In this document: positions 11,410 to 22,384 of the stretch, one piece after another
How positions within the stretch are numbered: position 1 is the stretch's first letter
Layout of the letters: every line of letters starts with the position of its first letter
Assembly: GCA_001599595.1 (NCBI GenBank)
Contig: BCHH01000001.1
Location: forward strand, 887,025-951,024
Length of the DNA: 64,000 nucleotides
Source: Beverwykella pulmonaria
Lineage: Eukaryota; Ascomycota; Dothideomycetes; Pleosporales; Melanommataceae
Direction: 5' to 3'
Made by a program: the position numbers and the translations under genes
Notes under the pieces: generated by a model
What the model was told of the DNA's origin: nothing
The model's input: the letters and a program-made list of their open reading frames with translations, nothing else
Databases searched by the model: none

Positions 11410-12921
11410 GGTTGTGTATGGTGTTGGGATGGACTTGAACGAAGTCGATATTGGCAGACTCGACGGAATGGATGTCTGAACAAGAATCGAGGTACTCGCG
11501 GGGTGAGGGGTCAAGGATAAGATATATGTATCAACAGGTATCCTTGTCAAAAGATTGCCCAAAAGGTTCCGCGGCGGTGCAAACAACGTCGTTCAGCGTT
11601 CTAGACTCCGTAACGTCTTGTGCGTGGTCGAGAAGGTGCGAATAACAAATTTAATGGAACGGAACTGTTGAACAGCTAATGGGCTCTGTGGGAAGTAGGG
11701 GGGGACGGCTAGCAATGCAGGGGAGGAGGCAGACTTTTAAGCTTGGGATGGAGGAGCACGCGGACAATCCACACAGCGGGATTCAGGGTCCAGGATGGAA
11801 TTAGCCCACTTGTGTGTCGATCGCATCTCGAACGCATAAAGCCGGGGTTCAAGGGCAGGGATGACGGCAGGTGCATTCTGGGCTGTGGCACAGGACCCGC
11901 TGACAAGTGGCAGTTTTTCGACACGGACAGAACCGGTTGAAGGAGCGTGCTGGTCCCGCTGTGAGGTGCCAGAAATAGCAATGCCTGCGGCTGTCATCTG
12001 GCGACCGTCGCCGAAACGTTCAGCAACAACGACGCCGACGACGACGCCGAAGGCGACGGCCGAACAGCATGGCTACGAATGAACCGACCCCCTCTCTTGA
12101 CCACACTCGTCTCCTCCTGCGCCATCCAATTCTTTGCGCCCGAACAAGGCGTCGAATAAGATTGCCACGACGGTTTTACCCAGCCGTCTCCAGTTAATGC
12201 AATGGTGTGGAGCACAGAGCGAGTCGTCGTCTACCGACGGTCCGCAGCAAAAATTGCACGGGGTTTTGCCACACTCATTACTGCTTTCGCGTGCGCAAGG
12301 AGTCACAATCGATAACCCTCAGAGTACCACGAATGCGATCGGCGGCGATCAGCGCGATGTGCGACACAACACCACAACTGCCGTTTCGTCTCGAGTTTTG
12401 GTGTTGAAACAGCCTTCACAGCATCCTTTGAAAGAGTGCAAAGGATACTTTCGGCTTCGGTTTACCAGTCCTTGCCCAAAGTTTACTTGTTTTTGCTGCG
12501 CGCACGAGATCAATGTCCGTATCCACAGCCAATGACGTATTTGGCGAGCAGCCACCACACAGCCGTCGCCCTCCTGACCACTGCTTGGCCGATGTCCGAA
12601 TTCCTCCTCTACCCGCAATGCAGCGGTTTGCCGGTTGTTCTTGCCAGCTAATCACCCATTTTGAATGCGCCGGCGCACTCGCTGTACGCGCCGTTCTGTC
12701 CAACGACATCATAGTGCGTTAGGTCATCAACTATCCCAACGAAACCCTGCGTAACGCCACGACAGCCATATTGCGGAACCCTCGGGCTACCAAGAGTGGG
12801 AAATAGTGCGCTGCAACTACCGTGCAGCAGGCATTCCTATTGTAGGTTATGTTGCCTATTTCGTCATGTTTAATATTGATGTGTGCTGCACACGCAGCCT
12901 TGGTCGGCACTTTCCACTAAA
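11410..12921. other. Intergenic, 1.5 kb, no supported gene
   Basis: Several open frames of 65-133 codons exist on both strands (for example 12134-12535 plus, 12416-12712 minus), but none resembles a known family and they overlap each other, which suggests GC-rich chance frames. The right end is the 3' flank of DBR1. Confidence 0.5.
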
Positions 12922-14687
12922 TTATTGACCACGTCCACGGCCTCGTCCTACAGGTGCGTGGTTGGGGTTAAACCCTCCACGAAACCCTCGACCGCCACCA
13001 CGACCGCGTCCTCGCCCTTGCCCTCGACCTCTGTATCCGCCTCGTTGTCCACGACCGCCCCCGCCTCTATCGGCCCATTCCGACTCTCGCCGTGGACCCT
13101 GTTGCATCCTCTGCATTCGTTCTTCGTCTGACGCGTGGAAAGCATTCGGTATCTGTATCAAGTCACAGAAAGTTTGCGTATGCGGGTTGGTGTACTCTTG
13201 CGGTGAACCATCGACACGAATGCCCAACGCAGGATCGTATACGTGCGCAGTTTGCTCAAAATCGTCCGGGATCACCATTCTCCCCGCCTTGACAAGATTT
13301 GCTTCCACCCATTCCATCTCTTGCTCAATCCGTGGTCGGTAGAAAGTATCGCCCTTATCCTCGGGTACTTGAGCATCAGGGTCCCCGACTTGTAAGTCCT
13401 TGGCAAAGACACGGGTGATTGCAAGCCATTCCGTGTCGTACTCTAGCCTCAGCGGTCGTTCGAAATCAGCCGGAGAATGTGGAGTGATTTGCAGAAGCTG
13501 CAGAAAGTGTCTGTTCGGTAAGCATTTGTCCAGTGCTAGAAACTTGGTGGTTTTATTCGTTATTTCCGAGGGAAATGGTAATGTTTCTGTCATGTCGGTT
13601 GCCGGACGTGCAAACGACTCAGGCAATAGGTCTCGAATATTTTGTGGTACTTGTTCGGATGCACTGGTCACCCCATTCTGTTTCTCGCGGTCCATCGTTG
13701 TTTTCTTTTGCTCCGGCAATGCAGGCTGTGATGCAACATCATCATCCATATCAAGGTCGAGGTCAATTTCCTCTTCGTTCTTCGCTACTAGCGTGGGCTG
13801 AACACCATCCATATCGATCTCAACCTCATCAGCGTTCTTTAGGGTTGTAGAAACATCATTCGGGGCTGCAGGATTCGAGCTTTGTACATCTTGGTGTTCC
13901 CATACTGCAGCATATTTGACATGCATGTGTGCACTAAACCAGTGTGCAGGTCGAAGCCTCTCTAAGACCTTCGCAGCGGCCACGCTTCCGAGCGTGCCGT
14001 CTTTCGCCTCCTGTTCGAAATGCGACTTGACCCGGAAAAGTTGTTGATGGTTTCCTTTCCACACCACGCTGCGCGGCCAGTCATGGCTGATCCCGATGTC
14101 AACTTGGGAGCGAATTTGTAGAAGCTTGCGAGTGTCAAGCTCTCTAACATGATAGATGCTTCTTACATCACTGTCATTGTATGGAAGACGTTCGTAGTGC
14201 GGCTTCTTGTAGTTGTAGCCCTTCCAAATGCCAGAGAGACCAGCGATGCGGAGCGGGCCAAGTCGAATAACATTTGCAGCCCCCATATAGTAGATGTTGG
14301 GTGCAGCCCAACCTCCATAGTATAGTTCCCACATATAATTGCTCGCCTCGTGGTTGCCCCCGACAAACACTGTTAGATAAGGAGCAGTCCGGGTCCCGGA
14401 GTAGTACTCATGAAAATCATGCATGGCATAGTACTTTGCTGGCATGGAGACGGCTTTGAGGTCAAGCGCGTTGCGGACGGCCTACCCAGTCAGGTATATG
14501 TCCCTAGAAGAAAGACTTGAGATCTCACCTGGAAGTCTCCGCCAATAATCAGTAGATCTACGCCTTCCCAGCCCTTGAGCTCACAGGACTTATTGATGGA
14601 TGCATAGATATCATGCAATGTGCCATGGCCACAACCTTCTACGGCTATGCGCAGGCCTTCTTTTATGAGTAATGCTGGCGACGCCAT
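12922..14687 (-). CDS. DBR1: RNA lariat debranching enzyme
   Basis: Cleaves the 2'-5' bond of excised intron lariats in the nucleus, feeding intron turnover. Two exons, 14687-14529 and 14481-12922, with a 47-bp intron, give 572 residues. The metallophosphoesterase motifs appear in order: LRIAVEGCGHG (residues about 11-21), LLIIGGDFQAVRN across the splice join, VFVGGNHEAS, GLSGIWKGYNY, IGISHDWPRSV and HWFSAHMHVKY. The DBR1-specific C-terminal domain follows (FLALDKCLPNRHFLQLL, LRLEYDTEWLAI). The tail from about residue 535 is an RGG/RG-rich segment typical of RNA-binding extensions. The start MASPALLIKEG was preferred over a Met 20 codons upstream because the enzymatic core begins right after it. 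The Snm1-like gene starts 288 bp away, divergently. Confidence 0.95.
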
Positions 14688-14975
14688 GCCTTGAACTCCC
14701 AACCCAAGCTGTGATATTAGTAAAAAGGCGAGCACAGTCGTAGTCAAGAAACCGTCGATACTGGTGCAGCAATTAGTCGAGTAACGTTTAGACGCGATTA
14801 ATTGAAATGTGTTTGAGGGGAGTCCAGAGGTGACTCAAGGAATTGTGGTTGGTCGTCGACGAATCTTTTGAGCGAGTTAGCGTCGGTAGTCGGCGTTTAG
14901 CAAACGAACACGTGAAACTCTAAGCAAAAGCACCTGAGCAATTCACGCTCTTCCCCTTCGCAAGAATATACATCA

Positions 14976-15566
14976 ATGGCCAGAATCGACCCTCTCCAGT
15001 CGAGACTAGACTTTCTTCAAAAAGCAGCACATCTGCTCACGATTCCGTCTCCAACAACTTCGGCAACACTTGGAGCGGCACGCGACAAGCTTTTCCAGGA
15101 GCAGGATGCAGATTTGGGGGCGTCGAAGAAAGAATGGAATGCTTTACGCCGCGGAGTCTGCGGTGCCTGCGGAAATGTAATGATACCTGGAAGGTCATGT
15201 AGGGTGTCACATCGTACACGCCCGGGCAAAGTTGGTAACAGGAGGAATGAGGAGACGCTGAAGCCATCAAGCAGTCCAGAAAAAGATCTCGAATATTCCT
15301 GCTTGAGATGCAATCGCAGTACCATCCAGGCCCTGCCACCTCGACCCTCGAGACACATGAAGCAAAAAACGCGTGGAAATGACATTGGAACCATTATTGA
15401 CGCGTCTATCTCTCGGGAAAAGGCTACAGAAGCCACCAAATCGGCGAATGCGAGCAGCAAACAGAGGAAGAAAACTCGAAAAGGTGGACTCCAGGCGCTC
15501 CTTGAAAAGAACAAGACGCAGACGTTGGGATCTGCAGGACTTGATTTGATGGATTTCATGCAGTGA
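14976..15566 (+). CDS. RNase MRP/RNase P subunit, Rpr2/Snm1/Rpp21 family
   Basis: Uninterrupted 196-residue protein. The Rpr2/Rpp21/Snm1 zinc ribbon is recognisable: N-terminal helices (SRLDFLQKAAHLL), then CGACGNVMIPGRSC, and later YSCLRCNRS, giving two pairs of cysteines for one zinc. The rest is basic and probably disordered (SKQRKKTRKGG), ending DLMDFMQ. Family members are protein subunits of the ribonucleoproteins that process pre-tRNA 5' ends (RNase P) and pre-rRNA (RNase MRP). The length and long C-terminal extension fit Snm1 (MRP) better than Rpr2, but I cannot separate them with certainty. It is divergent from DBR1, another RNA-processing enzyme. Confidence 0.8.
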   Translation: MARIDPLQSRLDFLQKAAHLLTIPSPTTSATLGAARDKLFQEQDADLGASKKEWNALRRGVCGACGNVMIPGRSCRVSHRTRPGKVGNRRNEETLKPSSSPEKDLEYSCLRCNRSTIQALPPRPSRHMKQKTRGNDIGTIIDASISREKATEATKSANASSKQRKKTRKGGLQALLEKNKTQTLGSAGLDLMDFMQ

Positions 15567-15744
15567 AGGACTCAGCGTTGTAAGTGCAAGGCTGAGAAGC
15601 GACTAGAATGACCCCGCCATTGGCCGCGGGGCTCAAAAACTTTCTGACGTTTCGTCACTGTGCACTCGAACTTTTTACAACAACACAACCACGCTCTATC
15701 AACACATCCAAAGACTACTCCAAACTATCCTAACAACGTTAAAC

Positions 15745-17327
15745 ATGGCACAGCAGAGTCTCGCCAAGGACCTCTTCGAGGATATGGGCCGGAAGGTTGC
15801 AGAGACGAGCGCGCAAGAAGGCGACGATGACATGAAAGTTGTCGATGTAATCGAGAGTTTGTGCATGAACTGCCATGAAGATGTACGTTATTCACAGCGA
15901 TGACAGGCCTATCAACAGCTGACCTTTAGTAGGGCACCACTCGTCTACTCCTCACCAAAATCCCATTCTTCCGCGAGATTGTAATTATGTCCTTCGACTG
16001 CCCACACTGCCACTTCAAGAATGCCGAGATCCAGTCAGCTGGCGAGATACAACAGCAGGGAGTCAAATATACTTTCAAGGTTGAAAAGCAGGAAGATTTG
16101 AGCCGGCAGGTCGTGAAGAGCGATACAGCCGTCTTCAGGATCGAGAACATCGATTTGGAGATTCCAGCAGGGCGAGGACAATTGTCGAACGTAGAAGGAA
16201 TTCTCAGCATGGTTGCGCAAGACCTTGAGCAAAAGCAGGAAGAGCGCAAGCAAGTCATGCCTGAAGTGTACGAAAAGATCCAAGGCATAATACAGACCGT
16301 GAAGCAGATGTCGAATGCGGAAAAGCTGCCCTTCACAATCACGATCGACGACCCAGCTGGAAACTCTTCGTTCGAGCCATCCCCAGACGACCCCGCAGGA
16401 AAATATGCCAGAATCGAGTACAAGCGAAGTGCTGCAGAGAATGAGGTTTTGGGTCTTGGAGACACTACAGGGGATACCGCAGACGATGTAACAGGCAAGA
16501 CTACGGGAGAGGCGCCAGCAACCGAGATACGCCCGGAATACCACGCTGCGCAGATGTACCCAGCCATGCCAACTGAACAGATGGTGAACAACGTCGATGA
16601 GGACGAAATCGTGGAGAACCAAGTGTATTCATTTCCTGCAACATGCCCCGGATGCACGAGGTCCTGCACGACAAACATGAAGATGGTCAACATTCCACAT
16701 TTCAAGCAGGTGGTGCTTATGAGCACGGTCTGCGAGCACTGCGGTTGTAAGTCATGTTGGTGTGCTGGTTAACAACGCGATCGCTAACACATGTTAGATC
16801 GGAGCAACGAGGTGAAAACTGGAGGCGAGGTCCCAGAGAAAGGCCGCCGAATCACTCTAGCCGTCAACACCAACGAGGACCTTTCGCGCGATATTCTCAA
16901 AGCGGAATCGTGCGCCATGTCATGTCCGGAACTCAACCTCAGTGTCGAGCCCGGAACCCTCGGCGGACGGTTCACCACGGTTGAAGGGATCCTCACTCAG
17001 GTTCGCGATGATCTCCACTCTTCCATATTCGATACTGGCGATGGAGGCGACTCGATGGAGGCAGCGGCCAAGGGGAAGTGGGATTCTTTCTTCGACAAGC
17101 TGACCGAGGCCATCAATGGCAACATCAAATTCACCATCATTCTCGAGGATCCTCTTGCAAGCAGCTACGTCCAGAGTTTCACGGCGCCAGAGCCAGACCC
17201 GCAGTTGACGCTGGAGGAATACGAGCGGACTAGCGAGGAGGAGGAGAACTTGGGTCTGAATGATATCAAGACGGAGGGGTACGAACAAGATGCAGAGGCA
17301 AACGGCGTCACGACCAACGGCACGTGA
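15745..17327 (+). CDS. ZPR1: Zinc finger protein ZPR1
   Basis: Three exons, 15745-15882, 15933-16746 and 16798-17327, with introns of 50 and 51 bp, encode 493 residues. The protein has the duplicated ZPR1 architecture. The first C4 zinc finger is split by intron 1 (ESLCMNCHED then SFDCPHCHFKNAEIQSAGEI). A ZPR1 beta-domain follows (IENIDLEIPAGRGQLSNVEG). The second finger is TCPGCTRSC to EHCGYRSNEVKTGGEVPEKG, split by intron 2, with its domain (CPELNLSVEPGTLGGRFTTVEG). ZPR1 is an essential eukaryotic protein that acts in eEF1A folding and shuttles between cytoplasm and nucleus. Length and domain order are normal. Confidence 0.97.
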
Positions 17328-17493
17328 GAAGGCATAGCTTTCTGATTTCCTTACTTGCATTTTGGATTGGGTTGGCCGGTAGATACCAGGCTTCGTCGGC
17401 CATATAGAGCAGCATCTTTCAAAAGCTTCATGATGCATTCAGAAAGCTTATAGACTCTTTCCCTTGTGCACTCGAGTGATTACCTGGTCCAAC

Positions 17494-18210
17494 TCATCCA
17501 GCCAGAGGGTTTGCATGTATGATAACATTCGTGATCTCGACTCGCTCCTTGGGCCTTGACTTCTTGTCCACAGGGATCTTCTCCAGATCATCCAGCACCT
17601 CTATGCCCTCTATGACTTTGCCGAAAACTGTGTTTTTGCCGTCCAAATGCGGGGCAGGCGCAAACGTGATGAAGAACTGGCTACCATTAGAGTCGGGCCC
17701 TTTATTCGCCATGCTGACAATCCCCCTGGCATTGTGCCTGAGCGCTGGTCGTATTTCGTCTTCGAAGAGCCCGTTGGGCGTGTCGTAGATGGAGGTGGAG
17801 CTCTTGGACTTTGGGTCGGACGCAGGGCTGCCGGCCTGCGCCATGAAGTTGGGGATCAGGCGGTGGAAGGGACTGCCATTGTAGAAGCCGGAGGCGCAGA
17901 GCGCGAGGAAGTTTTCGGCCGTCTTGGGGACAGACTCGCAGAAGATCTCGATCTTGATCTCACCGCGCGAGGTGTAGAGCTGGCGTGCGGGTTAGCCAGG
18001 AAGCAAGCACGCGGCGGAGAGTCAGCGTGGCCATGGTAGTAGATTATGCAGTCAGGCCGAGTGTGTTTGACACACGTCTTGCTGAGCCGGCAGGGCTGTG
18101 GTCGGAGAATTGGGAGCGCTCGGACGCGGCGCATTGTGAAGCTGTGCAGATGCTGTGCGAGGGCAGGGAGACGGGAAGCAAGGTACACAGATACTTACCG
18201 TGACAGACAT
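17494..18210 (-). CDS. cyp10: Peptidyl-prolyl cis-trans isomerase, PPIL3-type cyclophilin
   Basis: A single-domain cyclophilin of 165 residues in two exons, 18210-18199 (encoding only MSVT) and 17979-17494, separated by a 219-bp intron that is long for this region. It begins MSVTLYTSRGEIKIEIFCE and keeps the catalytic face: FHRLIPNFMAQAG (active-site Arg and Phe), GSQFFITFAPAPHLDGKNTVFG and KVIEGIEVLDDLEK. The absence of the insertions seen in CypA and the family start place it with PPIL3/cyp10, which is linked to spliceosomes in other eukaryotes. It converges on ZPR1, with 166 bp between stops. The gene symbol follows the fungal PPIL3-like naming. Confidence 0.93.
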
Positions 18211-18947
18211 GGTGCGCGCGCAGTTCGTCGCGCATTACGGAATTTGCAGGGCGCCACTGCTTGCGAGAGAGGGGAGGAGCATTCGCGGTGGTGGTGGCTT
18301 TGCGCTCTGCGCGAGTGAACTCGGTTCTCAGCTTCACGCCCCCAATCCGCATTGCCTGTCTGTCCATTGAGTGGCCCAACTCCGACAGACCAGCAACCCC
18401 CGACCCGGCCCACGCCCCTTGTGTCTGTCTTTTCTGTCCCGCCGCCAGCGCGCTCGCTGTTACATCGTTCGCAATCCACTATTCTTCCCCGTGGTAGCTG
18501 TGGTACTAGCAGCCGTCGCATGTTCATCCCGGCCCAGACCCCAGCCTATCACGACAAGACTCTCCCGCTGCCCACGACGCTCCACCCCAGCCCTACGAGC
18601 AACATCAACCACCGCACCCGCCCTCGCTCTCTTTACAGACTCCCCCGCCCCGTTGTGCCCTCGACCGCCTGCCTGTGCGACCGGCTCGCTGCCGTCTGTA
18701 CCCCGCCATTTCAGGATTCCTACGGCCGCATCGCAACCGCAACCGCAACCCCCCACGTCCCGCAACCGACAGGCTACGCAACCCGCACAGCACCTGACGG
18801 TCTGCCCAGCGCAACATCCTGGAGTCCCCCGAGGCCCTCGAGCGCCAGTTGGGGAGGCGATAGAACAAGAGGAGGCCACAACCTCGCCCATGCGGCTCTC
18901 TCTGCCATCCCAGGCCAGCGCCGACCATCCCGTCGTTGTGAATCATC
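18211..18947. promoter_or_regulatory. Divergent upstream region of cyclophilin and arrestin-like genes
   Basis: 737 bp between two starts pointing apart. The stretch is C-rich on the plus strand (18360-18900) and open in several frames on both strands (18352-19158, 18371-18988, 18460-18891), which is a composition effect. It should contain both promoters and possibly a long 5' leader of the arrestin-like gene. No specific site was identified. Confidence 0.5.
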
Positions 18948-20337
18948 ATGGCGGCCTTTGTGCGGGTCTCAGGACCGCCAAACAGTAATTTTTTGGTGGG
19001 ATATCCGGGCATATCAGCGACACTGGTACGAATCTCTACACTTGATTTCTACGGATAGGGTCCAGCGCATCGTATTCTTGGCTGGAACGGGACATGAGCT
19101 GACACGTCCTTATTCGGTTAATGGATACATATATGTATATGTGCTAACCACCATGTAGCCACGCATAGAAGGCAAAGTCGAAATCCGGCCGCTGGTCGGA
19201 ATATCTGCCCCAGTCCTCGTCTCCCTCGTCACAATCGCCCTGCAGCGCCGCGAAACAATACACCCCTCCGCCGACTCGGTCACCAAAAAGCATCTGGCGG
19301 CCCCGCGCAAGGAAATCACCGACATTGTCGGAAAACAGATGCTTCTATTCCAATGTCCGGCTGGAAAGGAATACGAAAGCGTGCTGTCCATGGACCTCCC
19401 CTTCGTAATATTCATACCGTATGGTCGTGGGGGCGAAGAAGTAGCGAGAAGGGTCCCGCCGGCAAGCTTACAGCTACCGAGTCGGACGGCTGAAACATTT
19501 TATGAGCTCGTCGTGACGGTTCAGCAGGGACATACAGAGCAAAAAAAATATTCATTTCCAGTCCCCATATCAAGATACGACACCCTCTCCACATTTGGCA
19601 TGTACAACCGACCGGAGAGCGCGGAGCGGGTCACCGATCACCTGGTCACGCTGGGGATTAGTCTGCCGCGATGGAGTTATGGCCCCTTGGATCCGGTGTC
19701 AGTGTACATCAAACTGAGTCCAAATCCGGACTGGTTGTCCAAAGCCAAGAAGGTTACCATTCAGAAAATCACCGTCGGTATAGATGAGGAGATCATTTTT
19801 AATCATGAAGGAGACGAACCCACGAGGAAGGTCAAAACATTAGCGAAGACAACGCAGGCTGTTGGTGTTAAGATGCCAGAAGCCGGATACTTCACAAATC
19901 TTGGCTTAGTGTTCCCGGCAAAAGATCTACGAGACTCAGAGGGCATCATTCCGAGGGGGAAGAAGGAGTTTCCCATGTATGCTGTTAACGGGTTCACGAC
20001 CACTGGTACACTTTACAAGATCGAGTACTATCTGACAGTTAAGGTTCGTTGGATAAGAGCATAACTATATTGGCATCTTCTTACTTCTATATAGGCACAA
20101 ATGTCATCAGCAAGAGACATCCTCCTACGGCAGCCCATCGTTGTCTGCCCCTTCGATCACGCCGGTTGCAAAGAAGAGATGGAAGCAATAGAACAGGCAG
20201 CCAAGGACGCCGCACACGTCACTCCCGACAACCCCATGCTACCGGCAAGCACCATCATCCGCGCAAACGAGTCAGGAGGACTGAAAGCTCTGGGCATCGC
20301 CATCGTCGGGGGAGTACGAAAACCCCTCATCGAGTGA
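18948..20337 (+). CDS. Arrestin-like domain protein
   Basis: Three exons, 18948-19025, 19159-20043 and 20095-20337, give 401 residues. The start is MAAFVRVSGPPNSNFLVGYPGISATL, followed across the 133-bp intron by PRIEGKVEIRPL and an arrestin N-like beta-sandwich (SLVTIALQRRETI, VLSMDLPFVIFIP). The arrestin C-like half has LGISLPRWSYGPLDPVSVYIKLSP, the ITVGIDEEIIFNHEGDEPTRK strand and YKIEYYLTVKAQM across the second intron. The end DILLRQPIVVCPFDHAGCKEEM leads into a soluble tail. Fungal arrestin-related proteins act as adaptors in ubiquitin-dependent endocytosis and signalling. I see no PPxY motif in the translated part, so coupling to an Rsp5-type ligase is not supported here. The specific subfamily is not recognised. 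Confidence 0.82.
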
Positions 20338-21094
20338 GGGGCTGATATGGCGGAGACTGGATCGATATAATTTTCGGAACGAGCGACCGCGCTTGTTTTC
20401 GCGCTATATACCACCATTTCTCACGGACCGCGCAGAAGTATAAACAGCATTAGCATGCGGTGTTTGTTAGGCAGCGTTAAACATCTGGGAAGGATCATTC
20501 ACCACCGCAAGCAATTGGACATGGGAAAACTACGAGTATGCTGGCGCGGATATGAGGCACGGAATATACGGGCGTACAGGTGCTAGAGACGGGTCGGTCG
20601 AAACAGGGCACGCTTATACCATATCTGAATATCACAGCACTGGAGCTTGGAGCTTGGAGCCCGGGTTGCATGGATTTGCCATTCTTTTGAATGGGTGGAC
20701 TGGAAGGGATCTGGGTCGCATTTCTGTGGAGTTTTTGGCCATGGGATGGAATGGTGTGTGGAGAGGCCTTTATGACCGTTCTTTTTGAATTCTAATAAGG
20801 AGATTAGGGTGGATTGGGTGATGTAGGGTTGTAAGAGGGCAGAGATCAAGGAATGTGCACACAAGAGGATGTGAGAGACCAGTTACATTTAGAAAAGGTA
20901 ACCCCGGTCGGGTAGTGCGACGAAGTAGTCAATGCCATCATATCTTTTCCATGACTCCATTCATCGAATCACTTCAGCAGCTCATCCCTTTGCTTCCTAC
21001 TCATTCATGAACGGGTTTCCACTCGATCGGACTAATTCTTTCGGTGCCCGGAATCGTACGTAAGCCCCCCACCGCGCTCATCCACTTCATCCTC
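20338..21094. other. Intergenic, no supported gene
   Basis: 3' flanks of the arrestin-like gene and of the small minus-strand gene ending at 21095. Frames at 20552-20788 and 20583-20864 overlap on opposite strands and look like chance. Confidence 0.5.
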
Positions 21095-21806
21095 TTACTG
21101 CCCTTTCACCCGAAACACCAGATTCCCACCCCACGTCTTTGCACCACCTTCGTTCCCATCTTGCGTCTTCTGTGCTGAAGCTTTCTCTGCGGTTTTAGCA
21201 AGATGTTCGGAGATTATTTGTGTAATGGTGGCGTATTGTACGCTTGAGGAGCCGAAGGTGTAAAGGGCATTGCGGAGGGAGGATTGTAGCTGTGAGGGTT
21301 AATGGGTACATGAGAGAGGGTGAGTGGGGGGAGTGAGTGGGGGAAATCGATTTGAAAGGAGTGTCGGGATTCGGGTTGGAATTGGGAAAAGATGACCTTT
21401 GGGATGGGGATCATAGAAGCAGGTGTATTGTGTACATGTGAGAGGACGTGTTGAGGATTCATGGGGAGGTTGTTTGTAATGTGCAAACAACTGCACATCC
21501 CCACCTCTAAGAAGAGTTACAGAGGTAATAAGTATATGCTGGCAGAAGGCAAGGTTAAGGTTCTTTGCCCTGCTAAGCTTTACAATGTCTCCCAACATCC
21601 CTTTTGTACCCTCCTGCGATGCTCTTCTATCATTCTTCTTAAAGGGTGGGGATATACAGTAACAGAGAATGAACGAACGAACGTGCGTGAAAACTAGTCA
21701 CGACTTGGGGGAGGGACAGGTGCCGTTGAATACGGCATGAGAGAGGGAATAGCAGCGCAAGAGAAAAACTTACTGAAAGCAGAAGGTCGTCTTGTTGATC
21801 CGACAT
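21095..21806 (-). CDS. Small spliced protein of unknown function (75 aa)
   Basis: Not recognised, but the signals are good. Exon 1 (21806-21774) encodes MSDQQDDLLLS and ends at a strong GTAAGT donor. Exon 2 (21289-21095) follows a CACAG acceptor and encodes LQSSLRNALYTFGSS, VQYATITQIISEHLAKTAEK and a polar tail WGGNLVFRVKGQ. Both sides are in phase 0 and give 75 residues, largely amphipathic helix. The intervening 484 bp is long for this genome and may hide one or more further small exons, so the internal structure is provisional. The amphipathic helices with a polar N-terminus would suit a small subunit of a protein complex, but that is speculation. Confidence 0.5.
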
Positions 21807-22237
21807 CTTGACGCGCGCGGAGACAGTAATTTGATAACGTGGAGGTTGACGGTCGGCGTGCTTCTGTGTTTGACAAATGTAGTAGTTGAGTAGTGCAATT
21901 TTATGAGAGCCGTTTTCCGTAGCTTCAAAGTTTATATTTAGTACCAGTAATATTAGCCTTGCGCTTTGGCATAAGTAGAAAGAGACCAATAAAAATTGCG
22001 GCAAAGCTCGCCAAAGTAACCAATTCACTGCTACACAATTTTCCCTACTTCACATTCGAACTCCGAGTGAACCAAAAGACATTATGGCACGTCTTTGCAC
22101 CTTCAATTCCTTTCTACTGCACTAATTCTATTTTGGTTAGTCGAGAATAACGTGTGCCTCTGGCTCAGCTGTTACTTACACCTGACCTACCCCTCTTCTA
22201 ACATGTTCCCACAACTCTAGCCAAAAAAAAATAATGC
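21807..22237. other. Intergenic
   Basis: Upstream of the small minus-strand gene and just downstream of the tRNA-Leu gene. Its right end (22222-22230) is an A run on plus, that is a run of eight or more T on minus, which is a Pol III terminator for the tRNA. No other feature seen. Confidence 0.5.
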
Positions 22238-22384
22238 TGATGAGGGTGGGATTCGAACTTCATGGGTGTTAGTAAGGTTCAGTGACATAGAAACGGTGTA
22301 CTTGCCCCACGCGGTTTCCCACTGCGGGGATTCAAGCTATAGAGCAGCCTAAACACAGCGCCTTAACCACTCGGCCACCTCACC
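22238..22384 (-). tRNA. tRNA-Leu (anticodon UAG) with two insertions
   Basis: A class II leucine tRNA on the minus strand. From 22384: acceptor strand GGTGAGG, D arm GCC-loop-GGC with a normal A box, anticodon stem CTGTG paired with CGCAG (22322-22326), and loop TTTAGG giving anticodon UAG (22349-22351). A 20-nt canonical intron after position 37 lies at 22328-22347. A short variable arm follows, then the T-stem 5' strand GTGGG (22306-22310). The T loop and 3' strand TTCGAATCCCAC lie at 22246-22257, but a 48-nt insertion (22258-22305) separates them. The acceptor 3' strand CCTCATC pairs fully (one G-U), then discriminator A and a poly-T terminator. Without both insertions it would be 79 nt. 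It is either a working gene with a second intron or a disrupted copy; the intact stems and terminator argue against old decay. Confidence 0.85.
22258..22305 (-). other. 48-bp intron-like insertion in the T arm of tRNA-Leu
   Basis: The insertion lies between tRNA positions 53 and 54. Read on the minus strand it starts GCAAGT, the usual donor of GC-AG introns, carries CTTACTAAC (perfect fungal branch site) and ends AAG ten bases later. Its 48-bp length equals that of many mRNA introns in this window. Its end supplies AG just before TTCGAATCC, so the internal Pol III B box stays near consensus. No protein-coding content. Confidence 0.75.

Noticed and set aside
12134..12535. 133-codon plus-strand open frame in the DBR1 3' flank
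   Set aside because: Overlaps several open frames on both strands and shows no family features.
18352..19158. Long open frames (268 and 205 codons) upstream of the arrestin-like gene
   Set aside because: They overlap each other in several frames and have proline/serine/arginine-rich composition without domain features. The arrestin start at 18948 and its splice sites explain the real coding.
22258..22305. Reading the T-arm insertion as part of the normal long variable arm of tRNA-Leu
   Set aside because: The variable arm is already present next to CGCAG (22311-22321), and GTGGG only pairs with CCCAC if the 48 bp are taken out.
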